A DNA stretch of 64,000 bases from Sphingobacterium endophyticum (GCF_009733535.1 NZ_ML771899.1:613563-677562), one strand, 5' to 3'; shown: positions 51,073 through 60,968, counted from the stretch's first letter. The notes: generated by a model not told the origin, from the letters alone. Translations and numbers: made by a program.

Positions 51073-51629
51073 CTTCGTTGAAGATGTTCTTCTATATGAT
51101 GGAATACCTGTTTCGGTTTTAAGGTCCGCCATGGGAAATTATTTAAGTATTCCCCAAAGTTGATATAATAGTCAATATGGTTGTCCTGAAATTCCTTTAT
51201 CACATGTTCCCGAAAATTGATCCCGGCTATCCAGCCATCTTCTATATCATTGAACCACTCCTCATAATAGGAGTCATCTGAAGAATGAAAATTTAATATG
51301 TTTTCTCCAATTAAGATAAACTTGTTGATTCCCTCATCAATCATTAAATCAATCATCTCCCTTTTGAGAATCATGATATCATTGTAGATGGCATCATTCC
51401 ATTCCCCGATAAATTCAATAATGCAATAACCTTTTTCGTAGTCTACATAAATAATTTTTAAATAAAGTGTCTGTGAACCAAAATAATCCCATTGAGGATG
51501 AAGAAGATAATTATATATCTTTTTATCGTATTCAAATTCACTATAAACAGTCGCATAAAATGGACTCCGATCGTCATCTGAGGCTATATAATAGTCCCGC
51601 CAGTTATAATATGGTTCTAATTCATGCAT
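51063..51629 (-). CDS. conserved hypothetical protein
   Basis: 188 residues, not recognised. It is acidic and rich in Tyr, Trp and Asp (for example EPYYNWRDYYIASDDDRSPF; LKIIYVDYEKGYCIIEFIGEW). Alternating beta-strand and helix patterns suggest a compact cytoplasmic alpha/beta fold. No signal peptide or membrane segment was seen. It lies between fumC and a divergent S41 peptidase gene and has its own terminator, so it is probably a single-gene unit. Confidence 0.65.
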   Translation of the reverse strand: MHELEPYYNWRDYYIASDDDRSPFYATVYSEFEYDKKIYNYLLHPQWDYFGSQTLYLKIIYVDYEKGYCIIEFIGEWNDAIYNDIMILKREMIDLMIDEGINKFILIGENILNFHSSDDSYYEEWFNDIEDGWIAGINFREHVIKEFQDNHIDYYINFGEYLNNFPWRTLKPKQVFHHIEEHLQRRLS

Positions 51630-51743
51630 CTATCTGTAAAATTATTGAAAATTGCGGAATTATTACTTTCTATCCTGTAATTTGGACTGTTAATTGTTAT
51701 AAAATATTTATTATAAATTTCTTTTAAACAAACGGTTATTCAT

Positions 51744-51751
51744 TAATTTTG
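51744..51751 (+). promoter_or_regulatory. Bacteroidota -7 promoter box
   Basis: TAATTTTG fits TAnnTTTG and lies 15 bp before ATG 51767. It overlaps the possible TTG start at 51749, which supports the later ATG. Confidence 0.55.
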
Positions 51752-51766
51752 CGCACCAGACCGTCA

Positions 51767-53374
51767 ATGCAAAAAGGTAGAAAACGAAATATCTTTGTCG
51801 CAGCTACTTATGCTGCAACACTCTTATTGGGATTGATCCTTGGACAGAACTATTCTGACCAACAAGGATTCAATACCGGAGGATCTCTTGTGCCTATCGG
51901 TCTGTCGGATAATTCCTATAAAATTCAACAAGTTGTCGACCTAATTTCCAATCGATACGTGGATAGCATTAATATGGATTCTGTCCAAAATGGTGCAATC
52001 AACCATATTATTTCCCATCTTGACCCGTATTCTACTTTCTTAACTCCGAATGAATCCAAATCTCAAACCGAAGTTTTGGAAGGAACTTTCGAAGGAATAG
52101 GTATGGAGTATTTTAATCTCAACGATACATTATTGGTTGTGGGGGTGATTACGAATGGTCCTGCTGACAAAGGTGGATTCAAAGTGGGAGACCGTATCTT
52201 GAAGATAGGTAAACGTCAGGTCGCTGGACTAGCTGTTTCCAAAGAAGAAGTGGAAGCTTTAATGAGGGGAAAGCGAGGGTCCGAAGTACAGATGATTATT
52301 GAAAGAGATTCCATGAAAGTTCCTGGACCGCTTAAGGCTATCCGTGATCAAATCAATGTAAGCTCCTTGGATGTTGCTTATCTCATAAAACCAACTATAG
52401 GATTTATTAGAATTCGTAGATTCTCCCTTAAAACCGCTGAAGAATTTAAAAATGCGGTCATTGATCTCAAAAAACAAGGAGCGAAAAATCTGATCTTGGA
52501 CCTTCGTGATAATGGTGGTGGATACTTCCATGTTGCTATTAAAATGGCGAGCGAGTTTTTTCCGGATCAACGATTAATGGTCTACACCGAAGGAGCTCAT
52601 GAAATGAGACAGGATTTCTTATCCGAAGGTAAGGGTGCATATTCGCATGGAAAATTAGTTGTCTTGGTGAATGAAAGAACAGCGTCTGCAAGCGAAGTGG
52701 TATCTGGAGCCGTACAGGATTGGGATCGTGGTACGATTATAGGTCGTCGAACTTACGGTAAGGCTACAGTACAGGAACTATTCGATTTCTCCGATGGATC
52801 AACAATTAATCTAAGTATCGCAAGGTACCATACTCCTCTAGGACGAAGCATTCAAAGAAAATATAGCCCCAATTGGTCTATCATGAATGACTATGTAAGT
52901 ATGTATAACGGTTTGTGGTCTTTAGATACAACATATGCCCATGCCCAAGCTTATCAGACTAAACTTGGAAAAAAACTTTATAGCGGTGGTGGAATTGTTC
53001 CTGACATAATCATTCCCATCGATTCAAATGAAGTTAGCTTGCTCTATAAGGATTTAGTTCAATCTAGCCTCATTGAGCAATTTGTCTATAGTAGATTTAC
53101 CAAAAAACTTCCTGCATATTCTATTGAAAACTTCCTGCAAGGATATAATTTGCCAATTTCTGAATACAATAGTTTTATTAAATTCCTCACCGATAAAGGA
53201 TGGAATATTTCACAGAGAAAGCAACGGGATCTACATGATCTAATACAAAGTGATATTGAAGCCCTGTTAGGTAGATATTATTTTGGAAGGGAAGCTTATT
53301 TCAAAGTGAAAAACAGATACGACGCTTTTGTGGAAGCTGCATTAGTACAAATGCTTGGTGTCAATAATACCTGA
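51767..53374 (+). CDS. S41 family C-terminal processing peptidase (CtpA/Tsp-like)
   Basis: 535 residues from ATG 51767. An uncleaved signal anchor (NIFVAATYAATLLLGLILG) is followed by a leader domain, a PDZ domain (about 85-165; GTFEGIGMEYFNL, FKVGDRILKIGKRQVAGL) and the protease domain. Catalytic Ser is in RTASASEVVSGAVQDWDRG and Lys in GRRTYGKATVQELFDF. The domain order is that of periplasmic tail-specific proteases. The gene converges on the EEP gene with no intergenic base. Confidence 0.95.
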   Translation: MQKGRKRNIFVAATYAATLLLGLILGQNYSDQQGFNTGGSLVPIGLSDNSYKIQQVVDLISNRYVDSINMDSVQNGAINHIISHLDPYSTFLTPNESKSQTEVLEGTFEGIGMEYFNLNDTLLVVGVITNGPADKGGFKVGDRILKIGKRQVAGLAVSKEEVEALMRGKRGSEVQMIIERDSMKVPGPLKAIRDQINVSSLDVAYLIKPTIGFIRIRRFSLKTAEEFKNAVIDLKKQGAKNLILDLRDNGGGYFHVAIKMASEFFPDQRLMVYTEGAHEMRQDFLSEGKGAYSHGKLVVLVNERTASASEVVSGAVQDWDRGTIIGRRTYGKATVQELFDFSDGSTINLSIARYHTPLGRSIQRKYSPNWSIMNDYVSMYNGLWSLDTTYAHAQAYQTKLGKKLYSGGGIVPDIIIPIDSNEVSLLYKDLVQSSLIEQFVYSRFTKKLPAYSIENFLQGYNLPISEYNSFIKFLTDKGWNISQRKQRDLHDLIQSDIEALLGRYYFGREAYFKVKNRYDAFVEAALVQMLGVNNT

Positions 53375-54475
53375 TTAATTGATACTTAAATCTGCGTAAA
53401 TCGGATAATGATCGGATAGTTTTTTCTTAACTACTTGATAATTGTTTACCGAAAATTTGTTCTCACAAAAGATGTAATCGATTTGAAGGATGGGTAAAAG
53501 TTCAAAATGAGTTACTCCCCAACCATTGCCTTTCTTTTGAAAAGCGTTTTCCATATTTTTCCCAATCAGGTTTACTGAATAGGACATAGGGGTGTCATTA
53601 AAATCACCCATCACGATTTTTGGAAATTTTGTTTCTTCCATATGGCTAAACAAGGATTCTGCCTGATCGCTACGTTGCTCAAAAGCCCATTTTAACTTTC
53701 TCCCAACTTGTTTGGTCTTCGTTTCCTCCGAACCATCTTTTGTCTTGGGATTTTGGATGAACTCCTTGTCTTCGTTCTGCAATCCAAATGATCTTAAATG
53801 AACATTGTACACCCTGACCGTATCTTCATTCTTAACTATATCTACATAGATAATACGGTTGATACCGTACTCATTCTTTTTAATTAATCCAGAATTGATG
53901 ATTGGAAATTTGGAAAAGATAATTTGTCCATATGCATTGTATTCATTTTGCTGTGAAGGTGCAAAATAATAGCTGTCAAAATTAATTTTTGATTTAATCT
54001 TTTCGCTGAATTTTTTATTTCCCTTGATGGTGCTGCTAAATTCCTGTAAGCATAATACATCCGGATCTACTTCTTGAATGATTTCAGTAAATTCATCTTT
54101 CGCCGGCTTGTCAGTTTTAGAAATTGGCTCCAGCATATGCACATTATAGGTCATCACTCGTAATGATGAATCATTTTTAGCAACGGGACTCGCTGAATTA
54201 AATGTGACATGTTTCGTCATTAAATTCCAGCCAATCAATATGGCTATGAATGAAAACAAGGAGTATTTAGGCTTGCGTAAGATCCAATAAAAAATAAATC
54301 CAATGTTGATCAACAAAATAGGAAGATAGGCCAAACCCAGAAAGGAGATGGGCCAAAATGATTTGGGGTTGATGATCGATGCTGAATAACAGAAAAAAAG
54401 AGCAGCTATTGCCGCCAAGTTCCCTAGCATTACAGTCTTGCTGAAAAAACCTAAATTCTTTTTCTTAATTAACAT
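53375..54475 (-). CDS. EEP family hydrolase with membrane N-terminus
   Basis: 366 residues. Three membrane segments lie in the first 100 residues (VMLGNLAAIAALFFCYSASI; LGLAYLPILLINIGFIFYWI; LFSFIAILIGWNLMT). The EEP domain follows, with MTYNVHMLEP, LCLQEFSS, VMGDFNDTP and the terminal SDHYPIYADLSIN. The active site is expected to face the periplasm. It overlaps the pseudo-rhomboid stop by one base and ends a mutL-led operon. Substrate unknown; membrane lipids are a possibility. Confidence 0.87.
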   Translation of the reverse strand: MLIKKKNLGFFSKTVMLGNLAAIAALFFCYSASIINPKSFWPISFLGLAYLPILLINIGFIFYWILRKPKYSLFSFIAILIGWNLMTKHVTFNSASPVAKNDSSLRVMTYNVHMLEPISKTDKPAKDEFTEIIQEVDPDVLCLQEFSSTIKGNKKFSEKIKSKINFDSYYFAPSQQNEYNAYGQIIFSKFPIINSGLIKKNEYGINRIIYVDIVKNEDTVRVYNVHLRSFGLQNEDKEFIQNPKTKDGSEETKTKQVGRKLKWAFEQRSDQAESLFSHMEETKFPKIVMGDFNDTPMSYSVNLIGKNMENAFQKKGNGWGVTHFELLPILQIDYIFCENKFSVNNYQVVKKKLSDHYPIYADLSIN

Positions 54476-55350
54476 TATTCTTGCTCTTCTCTACTTACCT
54501 TAAACAGGATTTCTTTCTCCCGTGAAGATAGACTTTCATAGCCATTTTGAGAAATTTTATCCAATATTTCATCGATCACTTCTTGATTAGGCAAGTCTCC
54601 CTTATAGCTTTTGTAGGTTGGTGACTTTCGAACTTGATGAACTACTTTTAATTTTTTCTTAGGATTATAGGTAAAGAGTTTGCTCCAATCATTCCCTGCT
54701 TGTAATTGGTACATAAATAATGCTCCCCAACAGATTGCTAATGGAAAGGATGCCCCTGCAGCACGGTTTGCAAAAGAATGATATAAGATTTCCAATGCAA
54801 GAAAGATAATCGCTATGGTCCTGAATTTTACAATTCCAAATAAAAACAAGCGAATCTCCATATTCGGAATCAAAACCATCAAACTTGCTACCAAAGCCGA
54901 CAAGCCTAATGAATTTGATAAAAGATATGGAAATGGCCCCTTGGCCAAAAATCCAATCTCTGACAATGCCAAAAAACTAATGGCGCCAATCACAAAAGCC
55001 CCAAAAAAGACTGTCAATAGCTGCCTTTTGTTTAGGAAATTCAAAAAGGTGGTTCCCATCCAATAAAGCCAGAGGCAATCAAATAAAATATTGAATAAGC
55101 CCTTATAAACAAATGGATAGGTAATCAATGTCCATGGCTTTGCAATAAATGCAGAAAAACTGTTCGGAAGGGTTAAATTCGTCAACATCCAATCATACAA
55201 TGGAAAATTGATAACATTTAATTCTACAAGTAAATCTGCAAGATGGATTAATATAAAAAGGGTAATCTGTATGGATAATATATATGGAATAGGAGAACCT
55301 GTTTGATAGGTTGTCCTAAAGAACATTTTTAATCCATTTTCCTTTTTCAT
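54475..55350 (-). CDS. rhomboid-family protein, probably catalytically inactive
   Basis: 291 residues with about six membrane segments of the rhomboid type. At the Ser position LGLSALVASLM keeps a Ser but lacks the GASG signature. The HxxxN segment is replaced by GLFNILFDCLWLYW, and the AHxxG His is missing (FPLAICWGALF). A C-terminal cytoplasmic tail of about 80 residues is Lys-rich with a DEILDKISQNGYESLSSREKE segment common in Bacteroidota rhomboids. It probably binds clients without cleaving them. It is coupled by 1 bp to the EEP gene. Confidence 0.8.
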   Translation of the reverse strand: MKKENGLKMFFRTTYQTGSPIPYILSIQITLFILIHLADLLVELNVINFPLYDWMLTNLTLPNSFSAFIAKPWTLITYPFVYKGLFNILFDCLWLYWMGTTFLNFLNKRQLLTVFFGAFVIGAISFLALSEIGFLAKGPFPYLLSNSLGLSALVASLMVLIPNMEIRLFLFGIVKFRTIAIIFLALEILYHSFANRAAGASFPLAICWGALFMYQLQAGNDWSKLFTYNPKKKLKVVHQVRKSPTYKSYKGDLPNQEVIDEILDKISQNGYESLSSREKEILFKVSREEQE

Positions 55351-55366
55351 CTCTAACGATACAATC

Positions 55367-56083
55367 TTAATAATAATTTGTTCTTTTGATTCCCCACATT
55401 TTTAGGAGAATAAATCCAAATAATGCCCCACCAACATGCGCTAAGTGTGCAATTGAGGAACCTGAGTTTGAAAAACCCAACACAATTTCGATGACAATTA
55501 AAATTGGAATAAAATATTTTGCCTTTATGGGAATTGGCAAGAATATTAACATTACTTCTGCATTTGGAAATAAAAATCCATAAGCAAGCAACAAGCCATA
55601 AATTGCTCCGGACGCTCCTACTAATGGTGTGCCGTAAATTGATAACAAGGTACTTAATTGATCAGAAGTAATGGGTAGGTTGGTTGAAACCATACCTGTT
55701 GTATAGTTGAAATTCAAATATTGTGAAGCCTTAATTGTTCCGGCAATACTGTTTACCTCTATAGCTTGAACACCATATTGTAAAACAAGTGCTCCTAAGC
55801 CACAGATTAAATAATAATTAAGATATCTTTTTGGCCCCAATATTCTTTCTATAACTGATCCAAACATCACTAATGCAAACATATTAAAGAATATATGAGC
55901 AAAACTTCCATGCATAAACATATAAGTTATCACTTGCCATATTTTAAAAAATGGCGAATCAGGATAGAATACTCCGAAAAAACGGGTAGATGCTTCAAAT
56001 ATCATTGAACCAATAAAACAGATGATATTAATGATCAAAAGATTTTTGGTTACTATTGGTAAATTTCCAAAGAGGTTATTCAT
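55367..56083 (-). CDS. rhomboid family intramembrane serine protease
   Basis: 238 residues, about six membrane segments. The active-site parts are all present: FMHGSFAHIFFNMFALVMFG (HxxxN), LVGASGAIYGLLLAYGF (GxSG Ser) and AHLAHVGGALFGFILL (catalytic His). It cleaves membrane proteins within the bilayer; its substrates are unknown. It lies 15 bp after mutL and 16 bp before the rhomboid-like pseudoprotease. Confidence 0.95.
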   Translation of the reverse strand: MNNLFGNLPIVTKNLLIINIICFIGSMIFEASTRFFGVFYPDSPFFKIWQVITYMFMHGSFAHIFFNMFALVMFGSVIERILGPKRYLNYYLICGLGALVLQYGVQAIEVNSIAGTIKASQYLNFNYTTGMVSTNLPITSDQLSTLLSIYGTPLVGASGAIYGLLLAYGFLFPNAEVMLIFLPIPIKAKYFIPILIVIEIVLGFSNSGSSIAHLAHVGGALFGFILLKMWGIKRTNYY

Positions 56084-56098
56084 AGACTTATTTCAAAA

Positions 56099-57964
56099 TT
56101 AAATGGTCCTACCAAAGCGTTCAGCAAGCTCTTGTAGGGTGTAAGTAATAATTACTGGTTTCCCAGATAAGGATATATTCGGTGATTCACAGGCAAATAA
56201 TTTGTCAATCAGTTCCGACATACTGTCATTATCCAATTTTGTACCTGGTTTTATCGAAGCGTTTTTTGCCAAGCTTTTTGCCAACCTTTCCCTTTTGCTA
56301 AGTCGCAAATCACTTTGGTTCTTAAAATCCTCCAATAACTTTTCTATAATCTGGCTCTCATTTATATTTTCCAAATCTGCAGGGATTCCATCTACAATAT
56401 ACGTAGTTTTCCCAAATGGACGTAATTGAAATCCTAAAGCATGAATCTCAGGCAATATATCCTGTACCAAGGCAAAGTCCACTGGATTCAGCTCAATCGT
56501 TTGGGGAAACAAACTTTGTTGACTCGACCCTTGATTATGCTGTAGCTGTTGTTGAAACTGTTCGTATAATATCCTTTCATGCGCAGTCTGTTGGTCAATC
56601 AACATAAATCCTGAATGTATTTGAGATACTATATAACGATTGTGTAATTGAAAAAATTGCTTCTTTGGTTGATCCGAGGGTTGAATAATCGCTGTCTCAT
56701 TGCTCAAATCCGTGTCTGTCGGTAATAGACTTAATTGTTCTGTTTCCTCGCTCTCCGTTATTTGATACAAGCTATCCCAGTTCTGCGGGATGGCGGTTTT
56801 ACGTTCAACATGTTCCGGTGCAATATAGCTTCTAGTATGTTTTCTAACCCCATCATCAAATGGATTGAAATTCGGGTTGAAGTTTATCGTGGGTGCTTGG
56901 ATCTCGTCCAAGGGCTTTGGAGTAATGAGATTATTGAATCCAGTTTCCTGCTCAAAATCCAATGATGGAGCGATGTTGTAGCGACCAATACTGCGTTTTA
57001 CTGCCGAACGCAAGATCGCATAAATTGCCTTTTCATCCTCATACTTAATTTCTGTCTTCGTTGGATGTACATTGATATCAATCTTCGAAGGGTCAATATC
57101 TATAAATAGAACATATAATGGAAAGGTATCTGCTGCCAAGATTTCCTCATAGGCATTCATCACAGCATGGTTCAAATAGGGGTCTTTTATGAACCTGTTG
57201 TTTACAAAAAAGAATTGCTCACCACGTGTCTTTTTTGCAAATTCCGGCTTTCCTATGAAACCATTGATATTAAGGATACTCGTAGTCTCTTCTACTGGAA
57301 CCAATCTTTGGTTGTAATTGTTCCCGAATAGATGTACAATCCTTTGTTTTAAGGTTTCCTTTGGAAGATGAAACATTTCATTACCATCATGATGAAAAGT
57401 AAAGAATATTTGTGGATGCGCTAATGCGATGCGCTGAAACTCATCAATGATATGTCTGAGTTCAACTGAATTGCTCTTTAAAAAATTCCTCCTTGCGGGA
57501 ATATTGTAAAAAAGATTCTTAACGGAGATGCTGGTTCCGGCAGGCGCTTGGTCCGGATACTGTTGAATAACTTCCGATCCTTCGATTTCTACTATCGTAC
57601 CCAACTCATCCTCAACCCGTCTCGTCTTAAGTTCCACGTGCGCAATCGCGGCTATCGACGCCATGGCCTCCCCACGAAATCCCATCGTACGAATCGCAAA
57701 TAAATCCTCCGCTTTCCTGATTTTTGAAGTCGCATGACGCTCAAAACATAACCTAGCATCAGTCACACTCATTCCACAGCCATTGTCAATCACTTGAATC
57801 AAGGACTTCCCCGCATCTTTTATAATAAGCTTTATATGATCCGCTCCTGCATCAATAGCATTTTCCATAAGTTCCTTAATCGCGGAAGCTGGTCGTTGTA
57901 CTACTTCTCCCGCCGCGATTTGGTTTGCTACTGAATCAGGAAGCAATTGAATAATATCCGACAT
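56099..57964 (-). CDS. mutL: DNA mismatch repair protein MutL
   Basis: 621 residues. GHKL ATPase motifs are ELMENAIDAGAD (32-43), VIDNGCGM (58-65) and GFRGEAMASIAAI (about 93-105), with INVHPTKTEIKYEDE at the end of the ATPase domain. In the C-terminal domain the endonuclease motif DQHA(x)2E(x)4E reads DQQTAHERILYE. The other zinc-linked motifs (ACxxAxRAxxxL and CPHGRP) are replaced by FACESPNISLSGKPV. It couples MutS mismatch recognition to downstream repair. It is the first gene of an operon with two rhomboid genes and an EEP gene. Confidence 0.96.
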   Translation of the reverse strand: MSDIIQLLPDSVANQIAAGEVVQRPASAIKELMENAIDAGADHIKLIIKDAGKSLIQVIDNGCGMSVTDARLCFERHATSKIRKAEDLFAIRTMGFRGEAMASIAAIAHVELKTRRVEDELGTIVEIEGSEVIQQYPDQAPAGTSISVKNLFYNIPARRNFLKSNSVELRHIIDEFQRIALAHPQIFFTFHHDGNEMFHLPKETLKQRIVHLFGNNYNQRLVPVEETTSILNINGFIGKPEFAKKTRGEQFFFVNNRFIKDPYLNHAVMNAYEEILAADTFPLYVLFIDIDPSKIDINVHPTKTEIKYEDEKAIYAILRSAVKRSIGRYNIAPSLDFEQETGFNNLITPKPLDEIQAPTINFNPNFNPFDDGVRKHTRSYIAPEHVERKTAIPQNWDSLYQITESEETEQLSLLPTDTDLSNETAIIQPSDQPKKQFFQLHNRYIVSQIHSGFMLIDQQTAHERILYEQFQQQLQHNQGSSQQSLFPQTIELNPVDFALVQDILPEIHALGFQLRPFGKTTYIVDGIPADLENINESQIIEKLLEDFKNQSDLRLSKRERLAKSLAKNASIKPGTKLDNDSMSELIDKLFACESPNISLSGKPVIITYTLQELAERFGRTI

Positions 57965-58110
57965 AATCTACAAATGTACAAAAATGACAGCAATCACTAA
58001 CGCTTTAAACCCATCTCTTTCTCCTATTTTTTGTCAAATTTTGAACAACTTTTAATTATGTAAATACCCTATGGATAACCTATTGTAAACTAATGATTTC
58101 AAATAAAAAA

Positions 58111-58130
58111 CCCCAATCCTAAGATCGGGG
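58111..58130 (-). terminator. terminator after the lysine 6-transaminase gene
   Basis: CCCCAATC and GATCGGGG pair (one G-U) around a 4-nt loop, and on the minus strand a run of six T follows. Confidence 0.8.
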
Positions 58131-58142
58131 TCCCTAATTTAC

Positions 58143-59435
58143 TTAATCAATCACCTTGTTTATTATAGATATCGCTTTATCTAAATCTTCTTTCTTAACC
58201 GTCAGATGTGGCCTGAATCTTACTGATTTATCCCCACATCCTAATATTAACATATTCTCTTTCATAGCATCTTGAATGAATTTATCCCGAATCTCTGTAG
58301 TTGGCAGGTCAAAGGCGATAAGCAGTCCCTTTCCACGCACATTGCTGATTGAGGTATGCTTCTCTGATAGTTCCTTCAGTTTTACCTGTAGATAGGCTCC
58401 CAAGGTTTCGGCTTTATTCACCAAATCTTCCTTCTCAATGATTTCCAATATCAATTTGAAACGAACCATATCAACCAAGTTTCCTCCAAAGGTTGAATTG
58501 ATACGGCTTGACTCCTGGAATACATGCTTTTCAACACGGTCAAACTTTTCCTTGTTCGCTAAAATTCCACAAACCTGTGTTTTCTTGCCAAAAGAAATAA
58601 CATCAGGTACAATACCATAATGTTGATAGCACCACATCTTTCCCGTCATCGCAATGCCTGTCTGAACTTCATCTAATATTAAGATAATATCATTCTTGTC
58701 ACAGATCTCCCTCAATTTAACAAAAAACTCCTTCCTGAAATGATTGTCACCACCCTCGGCTTGGATAGGTTCTAAAATCAAGCATGCAATATCATTTGGA
58801 TTTTTCGATATGGCAGCCTCTATTTCCTGAATCGCTTGATTTTCCAATTCGATCGTTTCAGCAACAGAATCTTCTGTTAATGGAAAAGTAAGCTTCGGAT
58901 TGCTGATGCGTGGCCAATCAAATTTTGGAAAGTACATGTACTTCCTAGGATCTTTGGTGTTAGTTAAAGATAGGGTGTACCCCGTACGTCCATGGAATGC
59001 CTGCTTAAAATGAATGACCTGACTCGCTTCTTGATTGATCCCTTTCGATAGGTTCAGACGCGTTTTCCAATCAAAAGCTGCTTTCAACGCATTTTCAACC
59101 GCTAATCCACCACCATCAATAAAAAAGCAATAACTCAACTCCTTCGGAATTGCTACTCGTTCAAATGTATCTATAAAATCAGCATACTCATCTGGGTAGA
59201 TGTCGGATAAGGCTAATTTGTTAATAGAAACCTTCTCCAATTGTTTCTCATTTGCCAATATATAGGGATGGTTATAGCCTACTGCTGAAGATGCAAACAT
59301 GCTAAACATATCCAGATATTCTTTTCCGTCAATATCTACGATGTATGAACCGTGGGACTTTTCCAGATCCATAACTACAGGTAGGCCATCCGCTAGGATA
59401 TGCTTCGCTAATCTTTTATGTGTTTCTCTCATCAT
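58143..59435 (-). CDS. lat: L-lysine 6-transaminase
   Basis: 430 residues. The class III aminotransferase fold is clear: MFSMFASSAVGYNHPYILAN, INGG-type FIDGGGLAVENALKAAFDW, and FHGRTGYTLSLTNTKDP. DEVQTGIAMTGKMWCYQH precedes the PLP-binding Lys in VISFGKKTQVCGI. The overall pattern matches lysine epsilon-aminotransferase of Flavobacterium and actinomycetes. It moves the 6-amino group of L-lysine to 2-oxoglutarate, giving 2-aminoadipate 6-semialdehyde. The aldehyde dehydrogenase 3 bp upstream would act on that product. Confidence 0.92.
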   Translation of the reverse strand: MMRETHKRLAKHILADGLPVVMDLEKSHGSYIVDIDGKEYLDMFSMFASSAVGYNHPYILANEKQLEKVSINKLALSDIYPDEYADFIDTFERVAIPKELSYCFFIDGGGLAVENALKAAFDWKTRLNLSKGINQEASQVIHFKQAFHGRTGYTLSLTNTKDPRKYMYFPKFDWPRISNPKLTFPLTEDSVAETIELENQAIQEIEAAISKNPNDIACLILEPIQAEGGDNHFRKEFFVKLREICDKNDIILILDEVQTGIAMTGKMWCYQHYGIVPDVISFGKKTQVCGILANKEKFDRVEKHVFQESSRINSTFGGNLVDMVRFKLILEIIEKEDLVNKAETLGAYLQVKLKELSEKHTSISNVRGKGLLIAFDLPTTEIRDKFIQDAMKENMLILGCGDKSVRFRPHLTVKKEDLDKAISIINKVID

Positions 59436-59438
59436 GGT

Positions 59439-60968
59439 TTATAAATCAAATTTAATCCCTTGTGCTAAAGGTAAACTGCTCGTATAATTAATTGTATTGG
59501 TTTGTCGTCGCATATAAACTTTCCAAGCATCAGAGCCAGATTCTCGACCTCCACCAGTATCTTTTTCCCCACCAAAAGCTCCCCCGATTTCCGCTCCAGA
59601 AGTACCTATGTTAACATTGGCTATCCCGCAGTCTGAACCATTTTGACTTAAGAACAATTCCGCCTCACGTAAACTATTGGTCATAATGGCTGAAGATAAT
59701 CCTTGCTTTACCCCGTTTTGAAGTGCTATCGCATCATTAACCTCGCCCTTATACTTTATTAAATATAAAATTGGAGCAAATGTCTCATGTTGAACAATGG
59801 CATAATGGTTCTCTACCTCTGCAATAACAGGCCTAACATAGCAGCCGCTTTCAAATCCTTTTCCTGTCAATACTTCTCCTTTTGTAAGTATATTTCCTCC
59901 TTCTGCTTTTATTTTCTCCAATGCATCCAAATACATTTTTACGGCTTGATTGTCAATTAATGGACCCATATGGTTTTGGCTATCCAATGGATCCCCAATT
60001 TTTATCTGCTTATAAGCATCAACTAAGGATTTTTTAACCTTATCGTAGATGCTTTCATGAATGATTAATCTCCTGGTACTGGTACAACGTTGGCCAGCAG
60101 TGCCGACTGCGCCAAATACAGCCCCGATAATGGTCATCTTTAAATCTGCGCTTGGACTCACAATGATAGCATTGTTGCCGCCCAACTCAAGAAGGGACTT
60201 CCCTAATCTTTTTGCAACAACCGTAGCAACCTCTTTCCCCATACGGGTAGACCCTGTTGCCGATACTAACGGAATCCGCTCATCCTCAGAAATCCATTTT
60301 CCTACCTCTGCATCTCCAGTTACAATCGACGAAATACCTTCCGGCAATTTGTTGGATTTCAAAATTTCTGAAATAATATGCTGGCAGGCAACCGCACATA
60401 ATGGAGTTTTTTCGCTGGGTTTCCAAACAACAACATCGCCACATACTAATGCTAATGCAGCATTCCATGACCATACTGCTACTGGAAAATTAAATGCCGT
60501 AATAATCCCAACTGTTCCTAAGGGATGGTATTGATCGTACATCCTATGGCCCGGCCTTTCAGAATGTATGGTGTTCCCATAAAGCTGTCTCGACAATCCA
60601 ACTGCAAAATCACAGATATCGATCATTTCCTGTACTTCCCCTAATCCTTCTTGATAGGATTTACCCATCTCATAGGATACCAGTTTTCCAAGTACAGGCT
60701 TTAATTCACGTAATTTTTCACCCAATTGGCGAACAATCTCTCCTCGTTTTGGAGCTGGAATATCCCTCCAGATCAATTTCGCTTTCTCGGCTTCCTGTAT
60801 TACTTTTTCGTATTCTTTTCTTGTTGTGCACTTAACCTTCGCAATCAACTTTCCATTGGTTGGCGAATAGGATTCTAGCAATTCTCCTTTTGCAAACCAT
60901 TTCGTTCCAGTGGATGTTCCTAAATTCTCAGCTTCTATGCCAAGCGCCTTTAATTCTTTTGATGTCAT
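59439..60968 (-). CDS. ALDH7-type aldehyde dehydrogenase (2-aminoadipate 6-semialdehyde dehydrogenase)
   Basis: 509 residues. LLELGGNNAIIVSPSADL holds the general base Glu and GTAGQRCTSTRRLIIHE the catalytic Cys; AGQRCTSTRR is diagnostic of the ALDH7 (antiquitin) class. PSEKTPLCAVACQ and TAFNFPVAVWSWNAALAL form the NAD site. With lysine 6-transaminase encoded 3 bp downstream, the substrate is almost surely 2-aminoadipate 6-semialdehyde (or its cyclic imine), oxidised to L-2-aminoadipate. The two genes form an operon divergent from the glutaryl-CoA dehydrogenase gene. Confidence 0.93.
   Translation of the reverse strand: MTSKELKALGIEAENLGTSTGTKWFAKGELLESYSPTNGKLIAKVKCTTRKEYEKVIQEAEKAKLIWRDIPAPKRGEIVRQLGEKLRELKPVLGKLVSYEMGKSYQEGLGEVQEMIDICDFAVGLSRQLYGNTIHSERPGHRMYDQYHPLGTVGIITAFNFPVAVWSWNAALALVCGDVVVWKPSEKTPLCAVACQHIISEILKSNKLPEGISSIVTGDAEVGKWISEDERIPLVSATGSTRMGKEVATVVAKRLGKSLLELGGNNAIIVSPSADLKMTIIGAVFGAVGTAGQRCTSTRRLIIHESIYDKVKKSLVDAYKQIKIGDPLDSQNHMGPLIDNQAVKMYLDALEKIKAEGGNILTKGEVLTGKGFESGCYVRPVIAEVENHYAIVQHETFAPILYLIKYKGEVNDAIALQNGVKQGLSSAIMTNSLREAELFLSQNGSDCGIANVNIGTSGAEIGGAFGGEKDTGGGRESGSDAWKVYMRRQTNTINYTSSLPLAQGIKFDL

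Noticed and set aside
51749..51766. TTG start for the S41 peptidase
   Set aside because: It overlaps the TAATTTTG -7 box; the ATG at 51767 gives a normal leader and signal anchor.
60061..60534. 157-residue open frame on the plus strand
   Set aside because: It is fully antisense to the ALDH7 gene, whose motifs are unmistakable, and shows no domain or ribosome-binding site.
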